From: Mycolicibacterium austroafricanum
Lineage (GTDB): Bacteria; Actinomycetota; Actinomycetes; Mycobacteriales; Mycobacteriaceae
DNA: 64,000 nt
Reading direction: 5' to 3'
NCBI RefSeq assembly: GCF_000612725.1
Contig: NZ_HG964450.1
Location: 528,034 to 592,033, forward strand
Made by a program: the position numbers and the translations under genes. Every line of letters starts with the position of its first letter. The stretch's first letter is position 1. Below are positions 1 through 8,321 of this stretch, one piece after another. Under the pieces are notes generated by a model. The model was given only the letters and a program-made list of their open reading frames with translations. It had not been told where the DNA came from and ran no database searches.

Positions 1-100
1 ATCGTCGGCCCGAGAAAAGCGCGAAGAATTCGTTGGACACGTCGTAGATCGACTGCGATTCCTCGTAGTACGGCGACAGATCAGGCACAGCGTTCGACAT
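1..100 (-). CDS. umaA: UmaA-type mycolic acid methyltransferase, N-terminal fragment
   Basis: Only the first 33 codons lie in the window. They start at ATG 98-100 on the minus strand, and the rest runs off the left edge. The visible peptide contains SPYYEESQSIYDVSNEFFAL, the N-terminal signature of the S-adenosylmethionine-dependent cyclopropane/methoxy mycolic acid synthase family (CmaA, MmaA, PcaA, UmaA). These enzymes modify meromycolate chains for the cell envelope. The family call is seen in the sequence. The choice of UmaA rests on position: it follows fadB2 on the same strand, as umaA follows fadB2 in M. tuberculosis. It could be another paralogue of the family. Confidence 0.75.
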   Translation of the reverse strand, partial: MSNAVPDLSPYYEESQSIYDVSNEFFALFSGRR

Positions 101-215
101 GCGGCAGGCAACCCCTTGCGGTTCGTCGGCCGACCGAGAACGCACCGGACACCGGGGCGGGGCGCAGACGGGCCTCTACCGCAGTCCCGGCTGCACTCTC
201 AACCGGCGTGTCAAT

Positions 216-261
216 ATTCGGTTAGAGCGTAACGAAGTATTCGGCCTTAGCGTAACGAAGT
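216..261. repeat. Two abutting 23-bp imperfect direct repeats upstream of umaA
   Basis: Positions 216-238 and 239-261 are head-to-tail copies. Both read ATTCGG, then five variable bases, then GCGTAACGAAGT, and 19 of 23 positions agree. Each copy also holds a small inverted repeat (GTTA...TAAC in the first, TTA-GCG-TAA in the second). They lie between the fadB2 stop and the umaA start, about 115-160 bp upstream of umaA. The arrangement suggests a pair of regulator sites, but the regulator is unknown. The rest of 101-306 shows nothing recognisable. Confidence 0.6.
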
Positions 262-306
262 CGTCATTCATACACGTACGACCCCCTGAGCTGGCCCGAT
301 GCCTGC

Positions 307-1161
307 TCAGTAGGTGTAGAACCCCTTGCCCGACTTCTTGCCGAGCTGCCCGGCCTCGACCATGCGCTGCAGCAGCGGCGGCGGCGCGTAGTGCGGGTCC
401 TTGTACTCGTCGTACATCGAATCCGCGATCAGCTTCATGGTGTCCAGCCCGATGAGGTCGGACAGCCGTAGCGGCCCCATCGGGTGCGAGAGCCCGGCCA
501 CGACGGCGGTGTCGATGTCCTCGACGGTGGCCACACCGGCTTCGGCCATCCGGATCGCCGACAGCAGATAGGGCACCAGCAGTGCGTTGACGACGAAGCC
601 GGAGCGGTCGCCGCAGCGCACCACCTTCTTGCCCAGCACCTCGTCGGCGAACTGTTCCACCCGCGCGATGGCGTCGTCGGAGGTGACGAGCGTGTTGACC
701 AGTTCGACCAGCGGGAGTACGGGCACGGGGTTGAAGAAGTGCAGGCCGAGTACGCGGCTCGGGTTCTTGGTCGCCGCAGCGATCTTCATGATCGGGATGC
801 TCGAGGTGTTCGACGCGAGCACTGCATCGGGATCGGTGACGACGGCGTCGAGTTCGGCGAAGACCTTGGCCTTGACGGCCTCGTCCTCCACGATCGCCTC
901 GATCACGAGCTGGCGGTCGGCGAGGTCACCCAGGTTGGTGGTGAACGTCAGCCGTGCAACCGTCGCGTCGAAGTCGTCGGCGGCCAGCTTGCCCTTCGCC
1001 TTGGCGCGCTCCAGCGACGCGGTGATGCGGTCCCGGCCTGCGGCCACGAGGGCTTCGCTGGGTTCGTAGACGACGACGTTCGCGCCCGCCTTCGCCGCCA
1101 CCTCGGCGATTCCCGAGCCCATCTGCCCGGCGCCGACCACACCCACACGTTCGATGCTCAT
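307..1161 (-). CDS. fadB2: 3-hydroxybutyryl-CoA dehydrogenase FadB2
   Basis: The 284-residue protein is the usual size for a stand-alone 3-hydroxyacyl-CoA dehydrogenase, which oxidises (S)-3-hydroxybutyryl-CoA to acetoacetyl-CoA with NAD(P)+. An N-terminal Rossmann motif GAGQMGSG is at residues 10-17. SNTSS is at 117-121 and the catalytic-histidine motif HFFNP at 141-145. The C-terminal half is the dehydrogenase dimerisation domain and ends GKKSGKGFYTY. I chose ATG 1161 because the Rossmann strand begins immediately after it; an in-frame start 27 codons upstream would add an unrelated Arg-rich leader. It lies downstream of aceA on the same strand but is separated by a 317-bp gap with a terminator, so it probably has its own promoter. 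Confidence 0.93.
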   Translation of the reverse strand: MSIERVGVVGAGQMGSGIAEVAAKAGANVVVYEPSEALVAAGRDRITASLERAKAKGKLAADDFDATVARLTFTTNLGDLADRQLVIEAIVEDEAVKAKVFAELDAVVTDPDAVLASNTSSIPIMKIAAATKNPSRVLGLHFFNPVPVLPLVELVNTLVTSDDAIARVEQFADEVLGKKVVRCGDRSGFVVNALLVPYLLSAIRMAEAGVATVEDIDTAVVAGLSHPMGPLRLSDLIGLDTMKLIADSMYDEYKDPHYAPPPLLQRMVEAGQLGKKSGKGFYTY

Positions 1162-1478
1162 CTGTCCTCTGCTCTCTTGGCGTGCGGGATGACCCGCCGT
1201 TCTCCTCGCGCGGTATGCCGCTGTTCTCTGCGCACGGGGCATCTGGCGCCCACACGCGTCAGACCCCGCCCAAGATTTCTGGGCGGGGTCTGCGCTGTCA
1301 AGCTCGGTACCAATGCTCCTCGCGCAAGCGCTCGTCGGTCCGAATGCACGCGCGCGAGCCCTCGTGCGCGAGCGTGCGCTATATCTGCGTGTTGCACGGC
1401 GTGGCGCCTGCAGACACGCACGCTCGCGGCCTAGTGGCCTGGTGGCCTGGTGGCCTGGTGGCCTGGTGGCCTGGTGGC
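1162..1478. other. Intergenic region between aceA and fadB2
   Basis: This 317-bp stretch has no credible gene. It holds the aceA terminator hairpin (1261-1291), a GC-rich region at 1343-1377 where imperfect complementary arms (GCACGC at 1346-1351 and GCGTGC at 1372-1377) could fold, and the 8-bp tandem array that runs to the aceA stop codon. The fadB2 promoter should lie between about 1162 and 1260, but I could not identify -10 or -35 boxes. Confidence 0.6.
1261..1291 (-). terminator. Hairpin terminator downstream of aceA
   Basis: A perfect 12-bp stem (AGACCCCGCCCA at 1261-1272 with TGGGCGGGGTCT at 1280-1291) closes a 7-nt loop. There is no U-tract on either side, which is common for mycobacterial intrinsic terminators. 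It sits about 190 bp past the aceA stop. Confidence 0.7.
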
Positions 1479-1480
1479 CT
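1433..1480. repeat. 8-bp tandem array (six copies of NGTGGCCT) at the aceA 3' end
   Basis: One AGTGGCCT unit (1433-1440) is followed by five perfect GGTGGCCT units (1441-1480) and a partial AGTGG. The last unit overlaps the aceA stop codon (1479-1481). Copy-number change would alter the 3' untranslated region but not the protein. Confidence 0.9.
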
Positions 1481-2765
1481 AGTGGAACTGGCCCTCTTCG
1501 GTCGAGCCCGCGAGCGCGGTGGTCGAGCTGGTCGGGTCCACGGTGGTGGCGATCCGGTCGAAGTAGCCGGCGCCCACCTCGCGCTGGTGCTTGGTCGCGG
1601 TGTAGCCACGCTCCTCGGCGGCGAACTCGCGCTCCTGCAGCTCGACGTACGCAGTCATCTGGTTGCGGGCGTAGCCGTGGGCCAGATCGAACATCGAGTA
1701 GTTGAGGGCGTGGAAGCCGGCCAGCGTGATGAACTGGAACTTGAAGCCCATCGCGCCGAGCTCCTTCTGGAACTTCGCGATCGTCGCGTCGTCGAGGTGC
1801 TTGCGCCAGTTGAACGACGGCGAGCAGTTGTAGGCCAGCATCTGGTCCGGGAACTCGCTCTTGACGCCCTCGGCGAACTTCTTGGCCAGCTCCAGGTCCG
1901 GCGTGCCGGTCTCCATCCAGATCAGGTCGGAGTACGGCGCGTAGGCCTTGGCACGCGCGATGCAGGGCTCGAGCCCGTTCTTCACCCGGTAGAAGCCCTC
2001 GGCGGTGCGCTCACCGGTGATGAACGGCCGGTCACGCTCGTCGACATCGGAGGTGATCAGCGTGGCCGCCTCGGCGTCGGTACGCGCGATGACGACGGTG
2101 GGAACGCCGGCCACGTCAGCCGCGAGGCGGGCCGAGGTCAGGGTGCGGATGTGCTGCTGGGTCGGGATCAGCACCTTGCCACCGAGGTGGCCGCACTTCT
2201 TCTCCGAGGCCAGCTGGTCCTCCCAGTGCGACCCTGCGACGCCGGCGGCGATCATCGCCTTCTGCAGCTCGTAGACGTTGAGCGCGCCACCGAAGCCGGC
2301 CTCACCGTCGGCAACGATCGGGGCGAGCCAGTTCTCAACCGAGGTGTCGCCCTCGACCTTGGCGATCTCGTCGGCGCGCAGCAGCGCGTTGTTGATGCGA
2401 CGCACCACCTGCGGCACCGAGTTGGCCGGGTACAGGCTCTGGTCCGGGTAGGTGTGGCCGGACAGGTTCGCGTCACCGGCGACCTGCCAACCCGACAGGT
2501 AGATGGCCTTCAGGCCGGCCCGGACCTGCTGCACGGCCATGTTGCCGGTCAGCGCACCGAGCGCATTGACGAAGTCCATGTCGTGCAGCTGATCCCAGAG
2601 CACCTCGGCGCCGCGGCGGGCGAGCGTGTGCTCCTCGACGACGTGCCCCTGCAGGGCGACGACGTCGGCGGGCGTGTAGGTGCGGGTGATGCCCTTCCAG
2701 CGCGGGTTGTGGTCCCAATCGTGCTGGATCTGCTCCGGGGACTTCGGCGTTCCGACGGTGGACAT
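1479..2765 (-). CDS. aceA: Isocitrate lyase (glyoxylate shunt)
   Basis: The 428-residue protein cleaves isocitrate to succinate and glyoxylate and, in mycobacteria, also acts as a 2-methylisocitrate lyase. It matches the short, hexapeptide-containing ICL1 form. The signature KKCGH is at residues 189-193, with catalytic Cys191. Mg-binding and substrate-binding segments such as VIARTDAEA and the NCSPSFNW loop are visible. ATG 2765 is preceded by AAGGAG at a good distance. It lies downstream of the thioesterase on the same strand but has a 265-bp leader with a RamB-like palindrome and nested inverted repeats, so separate regulation by carbon source is likely. Confidence 0.97.
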   Translation of the reverse strand: MSTVGTPKSPEQIQHDWDHNPRWKGITRTYTPADVVALQGHVVEEHTLARRGAEVLWDQLHDMDFVNALGALTGNMAVQQVRAGLKAIYLSGWQVAGDANLSGHTYPDQSLYPANSVPQVVRRINNALLRADEIAKVEGDTSVENWLAPIVADGEAGFGGALNVYELQKAMIAAGVAGSHWEDQLASEKKCGHLGGKVLIPTQQHIRTLTSARLAADVAGVPTVVIARTDAEAATLITSDVDERDRPFITGERTAEGFYRVKNGLEPCIARAKAYAPYSDLIWMETGTPDLELAKKFAEGVKSEFPDQMLAYNCSPSFNWRKHLDDATIAKFQKELGAMGFKFQFITLAGFHALNYSMFDLAHGYARNQMTAYVELQEREFAAEERGYTATKHQREVGAGYFDRIATTVDPTSSTTALAGSTEEGQFH

Positions 2766-2927
2766 GGGCTGCTCCTTCGTTTGATGCAAACCACCGGAGG
2801 GCTGGCCGACCTCGGCGGTGTTAATGCTCCAGCGGTTTCGCTGGCTTGCTAATCCGAGGATGCCTGAAGCCATAACCGCAGGTCCACCCGTTTCGATTGC
2901 CAATTTCCGCCAACCGAATCGGTGAAG

Positions 2928-2942
2928 TTGCTAATTCTGCAA
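2928..2942. promoter_or_regulatory. Putative RamB operator upstream of aceA
   Basis: TTGC-TAATTCT-GCAA is an interrupted palindrome 163 bp upstream of the aceA ATG. RamB sites in corynebacteria and mycobacteria are built on TTTGCA/TGCAAA half-sites, and the right half here reads TGCAAAG. The assignment is inferred from the half-site, from the location before the classic RamB target, and from the nearby ramB gene. Confidence 0.45.
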
Positions 2943-2948
2943 AGGGCC

Positions 2949-3016
2949 ACTGACCTGAACCGGTTCAGAAGCTACCGGCGGGTAGCGAATCTTCGCAGGT
3001 CAGTACGCTTGTACTG
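2949..3016. promoter_or_regulatory. Nested and tandem palindromes between the thioesterase and aceA
   Basis: An outer inverted repeat (ACTGACCTG 2949-2957 with CAGGTCAGT 2996-3004) encloses a perfect 14-bp palindrome CTGAACCGGTTCAG (2955-2968) and a hairpin GCTACC-GGCG-GGTAGC (2971-2986). A further perfect inverted repeat, CAGTAC-GCTT-GTACTG, follows at 3001-3016. The thioesterase stops at 3031 and aceA is transcribed away from here. The region could end one transcript, act as operators for the next, or do both. Confidence 0.55.
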
Positions 3017-3030
3017 TTTGGGTGAGCCGA

Positions 3031-3846
3031 TCAGAGCGGGAAGATGGCCGCGACGGCTTTCGTCTCGTTGCCGACCGCGTATGTGAGCGTTGTAACAGTC
3101 CGGTCGCTCAGTTCTTCGCCGAACTTGTCGGTGGATCCCGCGGGGTGGACGTGTCGGATGATCTCCAGCTTGTCGCCGAGCGCCACCGGAAGATCGTGCT
3201 CGATGGTGACCCGTACGGGTGCGCTCATCAGCTCGGGCTGCGAGTAGAGGTAGTCCTCGACCACGCTCCAGTACACCGAGTTGTTCATGTGGTCGAAGAT
3301 GTCGATGTCGCTGACCCGGACCGGGTAGTCGCGGATGTGCTCGGCGTCTTCACGGCTACCCGCCCTGAGATAGGGCTTCCAGCGCAGACGGTTCTCGTCG
3401 GTGGTGCGACGCAATCCTTCGATGAAGTCGTCGGAGATCCGGGCGGGTCCCTGGGTCTCCCGGTTGATGTTGATCCAGAACGCCTCGGATTCGATGAGTC
3501 CGCCCTTGCGACCCTCGATGCGCACCCGCATCTCACACCACCGGTTCGAGGTGCCCGAACACCAGCGCCGCAACCGCAGCATGTCCTTGAACACGACCGG
3601 CTCGATCATGTCGATCATGGTCCGGCGCACGATCCACAGCGGGTGGGTGTCCTCGTAGCCCATCTCCCGCAGCTGGTCGGTGCCGATGTCCTGGATGTGG
3701 CGGGTGGCGGCGTCGAACTTGAGCCTGCCCTCGCGGTCCACGTCGGCAACACGCAGCGGCCATTGGATGTCGAAGACGTCGGGGTGTGGATCCGGCACCG
3801 GCATCATCGCCTTGGCCAGGCCGGTCGCTCCCGGGGTGGTACTCAC
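3031..3846 (-). CDS. Acyl-ACP thioesterase-like hotdog protein
   Basis: The 271-residue protein resembles M. tuberculosis Rv0466, annotated as an acyl-ACP/acyl-CoA thioesterase-like protein with two hotdog halves. The first half carries PLWIVRRTMIDMIEPVVFKD and RWCSGTSNRWCEMRV. The second carries the hotdog signature VRVSDIDIFDHMNNSVYWSV. The GTG start at 3846 gives the expected length and is the first in-frame start after the divergent ramB promoter; ATG codons 15-16 codons later are alternatives. It is the first gene of the minus-strand run thioesterase-aceA-fadB2-umaA, so a role in fatty-acid turnover is inferred. The substrate is unknown. Confidence 0.85.
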   Translation of the reverse strand: MSTTPGATGLAKAMMPVPDPHPDVFDIQWPLRVADVDREGRLKFDAATRHIQDIGTDQLREMGYEDTHPLWIVRRTMIDMIEPVVFKDMLRLRRWCSGTSNRWCEMRVRIEGRKGGLIESEAFWININRETQGPARISDDFIEGLRRTTDENRLRWKPYLRAGSREDAEHIRDYPVRVSDIDIFDHMNNSVYWSVVEDYLYSQPELMSAPVRVTIEHDLPVALGDKLEIIRHVHPAGSTDKFGEELSDRTVTTLTYAVGNETKAVAAIFPL

Positions 3847-3886
3847 GACCTTCGATACTGCCACATCGCCGCAGCCTGCGAATGCT

Positions 3887-3897
3887 GCAAACTTTGC
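3887..3897. promoter_or_regulatory. Putative RamB autoregulatory operator
   Basis: GCAAA-C-TTTGC is a perfect 11-bp palindrome, 28 bp before the ramB GTG start and between the divergent thioesterase and ramB genes. Its core matches the RamB motif centred on ACTTTGCA/TGCAAA. RamB is known to regulate its own gene, and this location would also control the thioesterase. Confidence 0.6.
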
Positions 3898-3924
3898 CTT
3901 AGCAGGGTTGTTACGCTGTCTGAC

Positions 3925-5348
<1,424 letters not shown>

Positions 5349-5352
<4 letters not shown>

Positions 5353-5891
5353 GCAATCCCGCCCGTATCGCCCCCGGCGGCTTCAAGGAACTCGGCCCGC
5401 TCAACTGGGCCATCGCCAAGATCGGGGCCCGCGGGATCCGACGGCCGAGGTTCAGCCTGATGAACGTGCTCGGGCAGCACCGGCTGTTGTTCCTGACCTG
5501 GCTGCCGCTGTCGGCTCACCTGCTCTACGTCGGCAAGCTGTCGCGGCACGACGCCGAGGTGGTGATCCTGCGCGTCGCGCACCTGCGCGACAGCACCTAC
5601 GAGCTTCAGCAGCACCGCCGCCTGGCCCGCAGTCGCGGCGTGGACGCCGACACGCAGGCCCGCATCTTCGCCGGACCCGACTCCGAGGGCCTGACGGACC
5701 GGGAACGGGTGCTGATCACCGCCACCGACGAGTTCGTCGTCACCCGCGGCGTGTCCCCCGAAACGTGGCAGGCGCTCTCCGCGCACCTCACCAAGCCACA
5801 GCTGATCGAATTCTGTCTGCTCGCAGCGCAATACGACGGTCTGGCGGCCACCATCACCACGCTGCAGGTGCCGCTGGACTTCCCCGACTGA
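5349..5891 (+). CDS. Carboxymuconolactone decarboxylase-family protein, lacks CxxC
   Basis: The 180-residue, mostly helical protein has the CMD/AhpD fold and resembles Rv0464c. Its ATG overlaps the ramB TGA (ATGA), so translation is probably coupled. AhpD enzymes use an ExxCxxCxxxH redox motif. Here the matching segment reads YELQQHRRLARSRG, keeping Glu and His but neither cysteine, and the only other Cys is in IEFCLLA. Peroxidase activity is therefore unlikely, and a decarboxylase or other acid-base activity is possible. Its tie to ramB suggests a fatty-acid or redox context, but the substrate is unknown. Confidence 0.8.
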
Positions 5892-5903
5892 ACCGGGACC
5901 TGT

Positions 5904-5931
5904 TTGACATAGTCGACCGCGGCTGTAAACC
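5904..5931 (+). promoter_or_regulatory. Possible SigA-type promoter for the alpha/beta hydrolase
   Basis: TTGACA (5904-5909) is a consensus -35 box. Sixteen bases later TAAACC is a poor -10 candidate, about 20 bp before ATG 5951. The GC-rich repeat CCGCGG...CCGCGCGG overlaps the spacer. The assignment rests mainly on the -35 box. Confidence 0.3.
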
Positions 5932-5950
5932 GCGCGGCTACCATGCGTCC

Positions 5951-6901
5951 ATGTTGTCGAACCCGTGGCGTCACCCTCCGGGTGTGCCTCGCTGTGAGCC
6001 GCCCCGCGCCGAGGGTGCGTTCTTCCTGCCCGACGGCCGCCGCATCGGTTACGCCGAGTACGGCGATCCGTCCGGACCGGTCGTGTTGTGGTTCCACGGC
6101 ACCCCCGGCGGCCGCAGGCAGCTGCCGATCGTGGGTCGACGCGCGGCCGAGAAACTCGGGTTGCGGGTGATTCTCGTCGAGCGCGCGGGATCCGGGTTGA
6201 GCCACCGGCACTGCTACGACCGGGTCGGCGACTGGGCCACCGACATGGCGCACGTGGCCGACCTGCTCGGCGCCGAAAAGCTCGGTGTGGTCGGGTTGTC
6301 CGGCGGCGGCCCGTTCGCGCTGGCATGCGCCGGGATGCCCGCGCTGGCCGACCGCGTCGTCGCCGTCGCCGTCCTCGGCGGGGTGACACCGTCGGTGGGT
6401 CCGGATGCCGCATGCAGCGGCGCCATCACGCTGTCACGCAAATTCGCGCCGGTGACCTCGGCGATGCGGCGCCCGTTCGCCGCCGTCACCGCGGGCCTGC
6501 TGACCCCGGTGATACCGCTGGCACACCTGGCGTACCGCGGCCTGAGCGCCGCGATGCCCGAGGGCGACAAGCGGGTGTTCGCCAACCCCGAGATCGAGGC
6601 GATGTTCATCGACGACATCGTGCACGCCGCCAACGGCGGGTTCCAGGCGCTGCTCGACGACGCGCGGCTCTTCGGCCGCGACTGGGGCTTCCGGCTGGCC
6701 GACGTCAAGGTTCCGGTCCGGTGGTGGCACGGCGACGCCGACTCGATCATCTCGCTGGCCGACGCGCAGGCCGCCACCGAGCACCTGCCCGACGTCGAGC
6801 TGCTGCTGATGCCCGACGAAAGCCATCTGGGCGGGTTCGCGAAGGCCGACGACGTGCTCGACTTCCTGCACCAGCATCTGCTCAGCGGACACCGGCCGTA
6901 A
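5951..6901 (+). CDS. Alpha/beta hydrolase
   Basis: The 316-residue protein has an oxyanion-hole motif HGTPGG at residues 49-54 and the nucleophile elbow GLSGGGP with Ser117. The catalytic acid is probably in WWHGDADSII and the histidine in PDESHLGGF near the C-terminus. The fold is typical of esterases and epoxide-hydrolase relatives. The N-terminal GYAEYGDPSG and LVERAGSGLS segments are typical of the large mycobacterial family of unknown substrate. It overlaps the convergent diguanylate cyclase gene by 20 bp. No signal peptide is seen, so it is cytosolic. Confidence 0.85.
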   Translation: MLSNPWRHPPGVPRCEPPRAEGAFFLPDGRRIGYAEYGDPSGPVVLWFHGTPGGRRQLPIVGRRAAEKLGLRVILVERAGSGLSHRHCYDRVGDWATDMAHVADLLGAEKLGVVGLSGGGPFALACAGMPALADRVVAVAVLGGVTPSVGPDAACSGAITLSRKFAPVTSAMRRPFAAVTAGLLTPVIPLAHLAYRGLSAAMPEGDKRVFANPEIEAMFIDDIVHAANGGFQALLDDARLFGRDWGFRLADVKVPVRWWHGDADSIISLADAQAATEHLPDVELLLMPDESHLGGFAKADDVLDFLHQHLLSGHRP

Positions 6902-7967
6902 CGACGACCCGGTCGCCGCCGCGCGCCTTGGCTTCGTACATCGCCGCGTCGGCCGCGGTGATCACGTCGATGAGATCAAGATCCGGCCGCGTGCAGGTTG
7001 CCAGGCCGATGCTCACCGTGACGGGCGGCTGGGCGGGTGCCGAGACCGCCGCGCGGATGCGCTCGGCGACCTTGCCGGCCTGCTGGGCCGGAATCCGGTC
7101 GACCACCAGGAATTCCTCACCGCCCCACCGCACCACCACGGCATCCCCACGCACGCTCTGCCGGATCCGTCGCGCCGTCCGGATCAGCACCTCGTCGCCG
7201 ACCGCGTGCCCCAGCGTGTCGTTGACCCTCTTGAAACCGTCGACGTCGATCAGCAGCGCACACAGGTCGGCTCCGGTGGGCGCGGCCTCGTTGAGCCGCT
7301 GCATCGACACCGCCAGACCCCGCCGATTGGTCAGCTCGGTCAACGGGTCGGTGAGTGACTGCTTCGAGCTGCCCTGCAGCAACCAGAATCCGAACTGCAA
7401 CGCCGGCAGGATGCACACCGTGACCAGGAGCGCGATCACGGCCCGGGAGACCGCCACCTGAACGCCGTAGTCGGGCGTGGACGCCGCCAGCCACACCGCG
7501 ATGCCGACGACCGAGACCGTGCACCAGGCGATGTGGGCCAGGTGCAGCCGCGGGCCGTGGAAGAACACCACATAGCCGCCCGCGCACAGCAAGATGGGGA
7601 TCCCCGACATGGCCAGGTTCGGGTCCCCGAACAGCAGCGCCGACAGCGTCATGAGGACGTCGACGCACCCGACCAGGACGGCCGATTCCCGGGCGGTCGG
7701 CCACGGCAGGAAGGCCCAGCGCGCGGCCCAGGCCAGCGAGCCCACGGCGACGACCGCCCAGCCGAGGCGGAACACGGTGTCGTCGGCTCCCGGTGGCAGC
7801 ACGACGTTGACCGCCGAGAGCACGCCCATCGTCGCGCCGATACCGGCGATCAGCCAGCGCAGCACCGGGAGGAGTCCGCGGCTGCGCAAAAAACCGATCC
7901 GCCACTGATATTCATCTCGCTGACGCCACCACTGCAGCAGCAGGTCGCCGACGGCTCCGTCCCCCAT
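6882..7967 (-). CDS. Membrane-bound diguanylate cyclase (GGDEF)
   Basis: The 361-residue protein has about six hydrophobic segments over residues 25-190, then a GGDEF domain (about 200-355) with active-site motif GGEEF at 282-286. It is expected to make cyclic di-GMP from two GTP. No EAL or HD-GYP domain is present. The residues upstream of the active site (SVRGDAVVVRWGGEEF) do not give the standard RxxD inhibitory-site spacing, so product inhibition may be absent. The sensor signal is unknown. The gene is monocistronic and convergent with the hydrolase. Confidence 0.9.
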   Translation of the reverse strand: MGDGAVGDLLLQWWRQRDEYQWRIGFLRSRGLLPVLRWLIAGIGATMGVLSAVNVVLPPGADDTVFRLGWAVVAVGSLAWAARWAFLPWPTARESAVLVGCVDVLMTLSALLFGDPNLAMSGIPILLCAGGYVVFFHGPRLHLAHIAWCTVSVVGIAVWLAASTPDYGVQVAVSRAVIALLVTVCILPALQFGFWLLQGSSKQSLTDPLTELTNRRGLAVSMQRLNEAAPTGADLCALLIDVDGFKRVNDTLGHAVGDEVLIRTARRIRQSVRGDAVVVRWGGEEFLVVDRIPAQQAGKVAERIRAAVSAPAQPPVTVSIGLATCTRPDLDLIDVITAADAAMYEAKARGGDRVVVTAGVR

Positions 7968-8042
7968 CGGCTCACCTTAGTCGCCGGTGAACGCCGCCAA
8001 GCCACGAAATGCGGTGTCGGACACTTCATTGCGGCACGCCGG

Positions 8043-8321
8043 CTACAGGTACGTCACCCCGAGCACAGCGAGCGAGAACAGCACCGGCGAGATCGACAGC
8101 CCGAACAGGAACGCCGCCCAGATCTCGCTCTTGCGGTCTTTGCGCTGCATCTTCCGCCGGCCCAGCAGCGCTGAGGCAAGGCCGAGGATCAGCGACACCC
8201 CGGCGACGACCAGCACCCAGGTGGGCACGTTCGCCGACGCGATGGCCGCCGAGATACCGGCCAGCCACAGGATGTGGCCGACCACCAACCCGCCGATGCC
8301 GGCGACCCAGATCGCTCTCAA
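8043..8321 (-). CDS. Small two-to-three-helix membrane protein (Rv0463-like)
   Basis: The 92-residue protein has hydrophobic helices around residues 5-25, 33-52 and 68-90, and a basic loop RRKMQRKDRKSE between the second and third. The start is TTG 8321, directly abutting the TAG of lpdC, which implies translational coupling. It resembles Rv0463, which lies beside lpdC in M. tuberculosis. No function is known. The strand between 7968 and 8042 shows no further gene. Confidence 0.75.
   Translation of the reverse strand: MRAIWVAGIGGLVVGHILWLAGISAAIASANVPTWVLVVAGVSLILGLASALLGRRKMQRKDRKSEIWAAFLFGLSISPVLFSLAVLGVTYL

Noticed and set aside
216..261. The two 23-bp direct repeats as a minimal CRISPR
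   Set aside because: The copies abut with no spacer, and no cas gene is present.
1433..1480. The 8-bp array as a phase-variable coding repeat
   Set aside because: It is outside the aceA coding region, and no credible gene crosses it.
1182..2852. A 556-codon plus-strand frame opposite aceA
   Set aside because: aceA has the KKCGH signature and a good ribosome-binding site. The opposite frame has no motif, and part of it reads through the 8-bp array.
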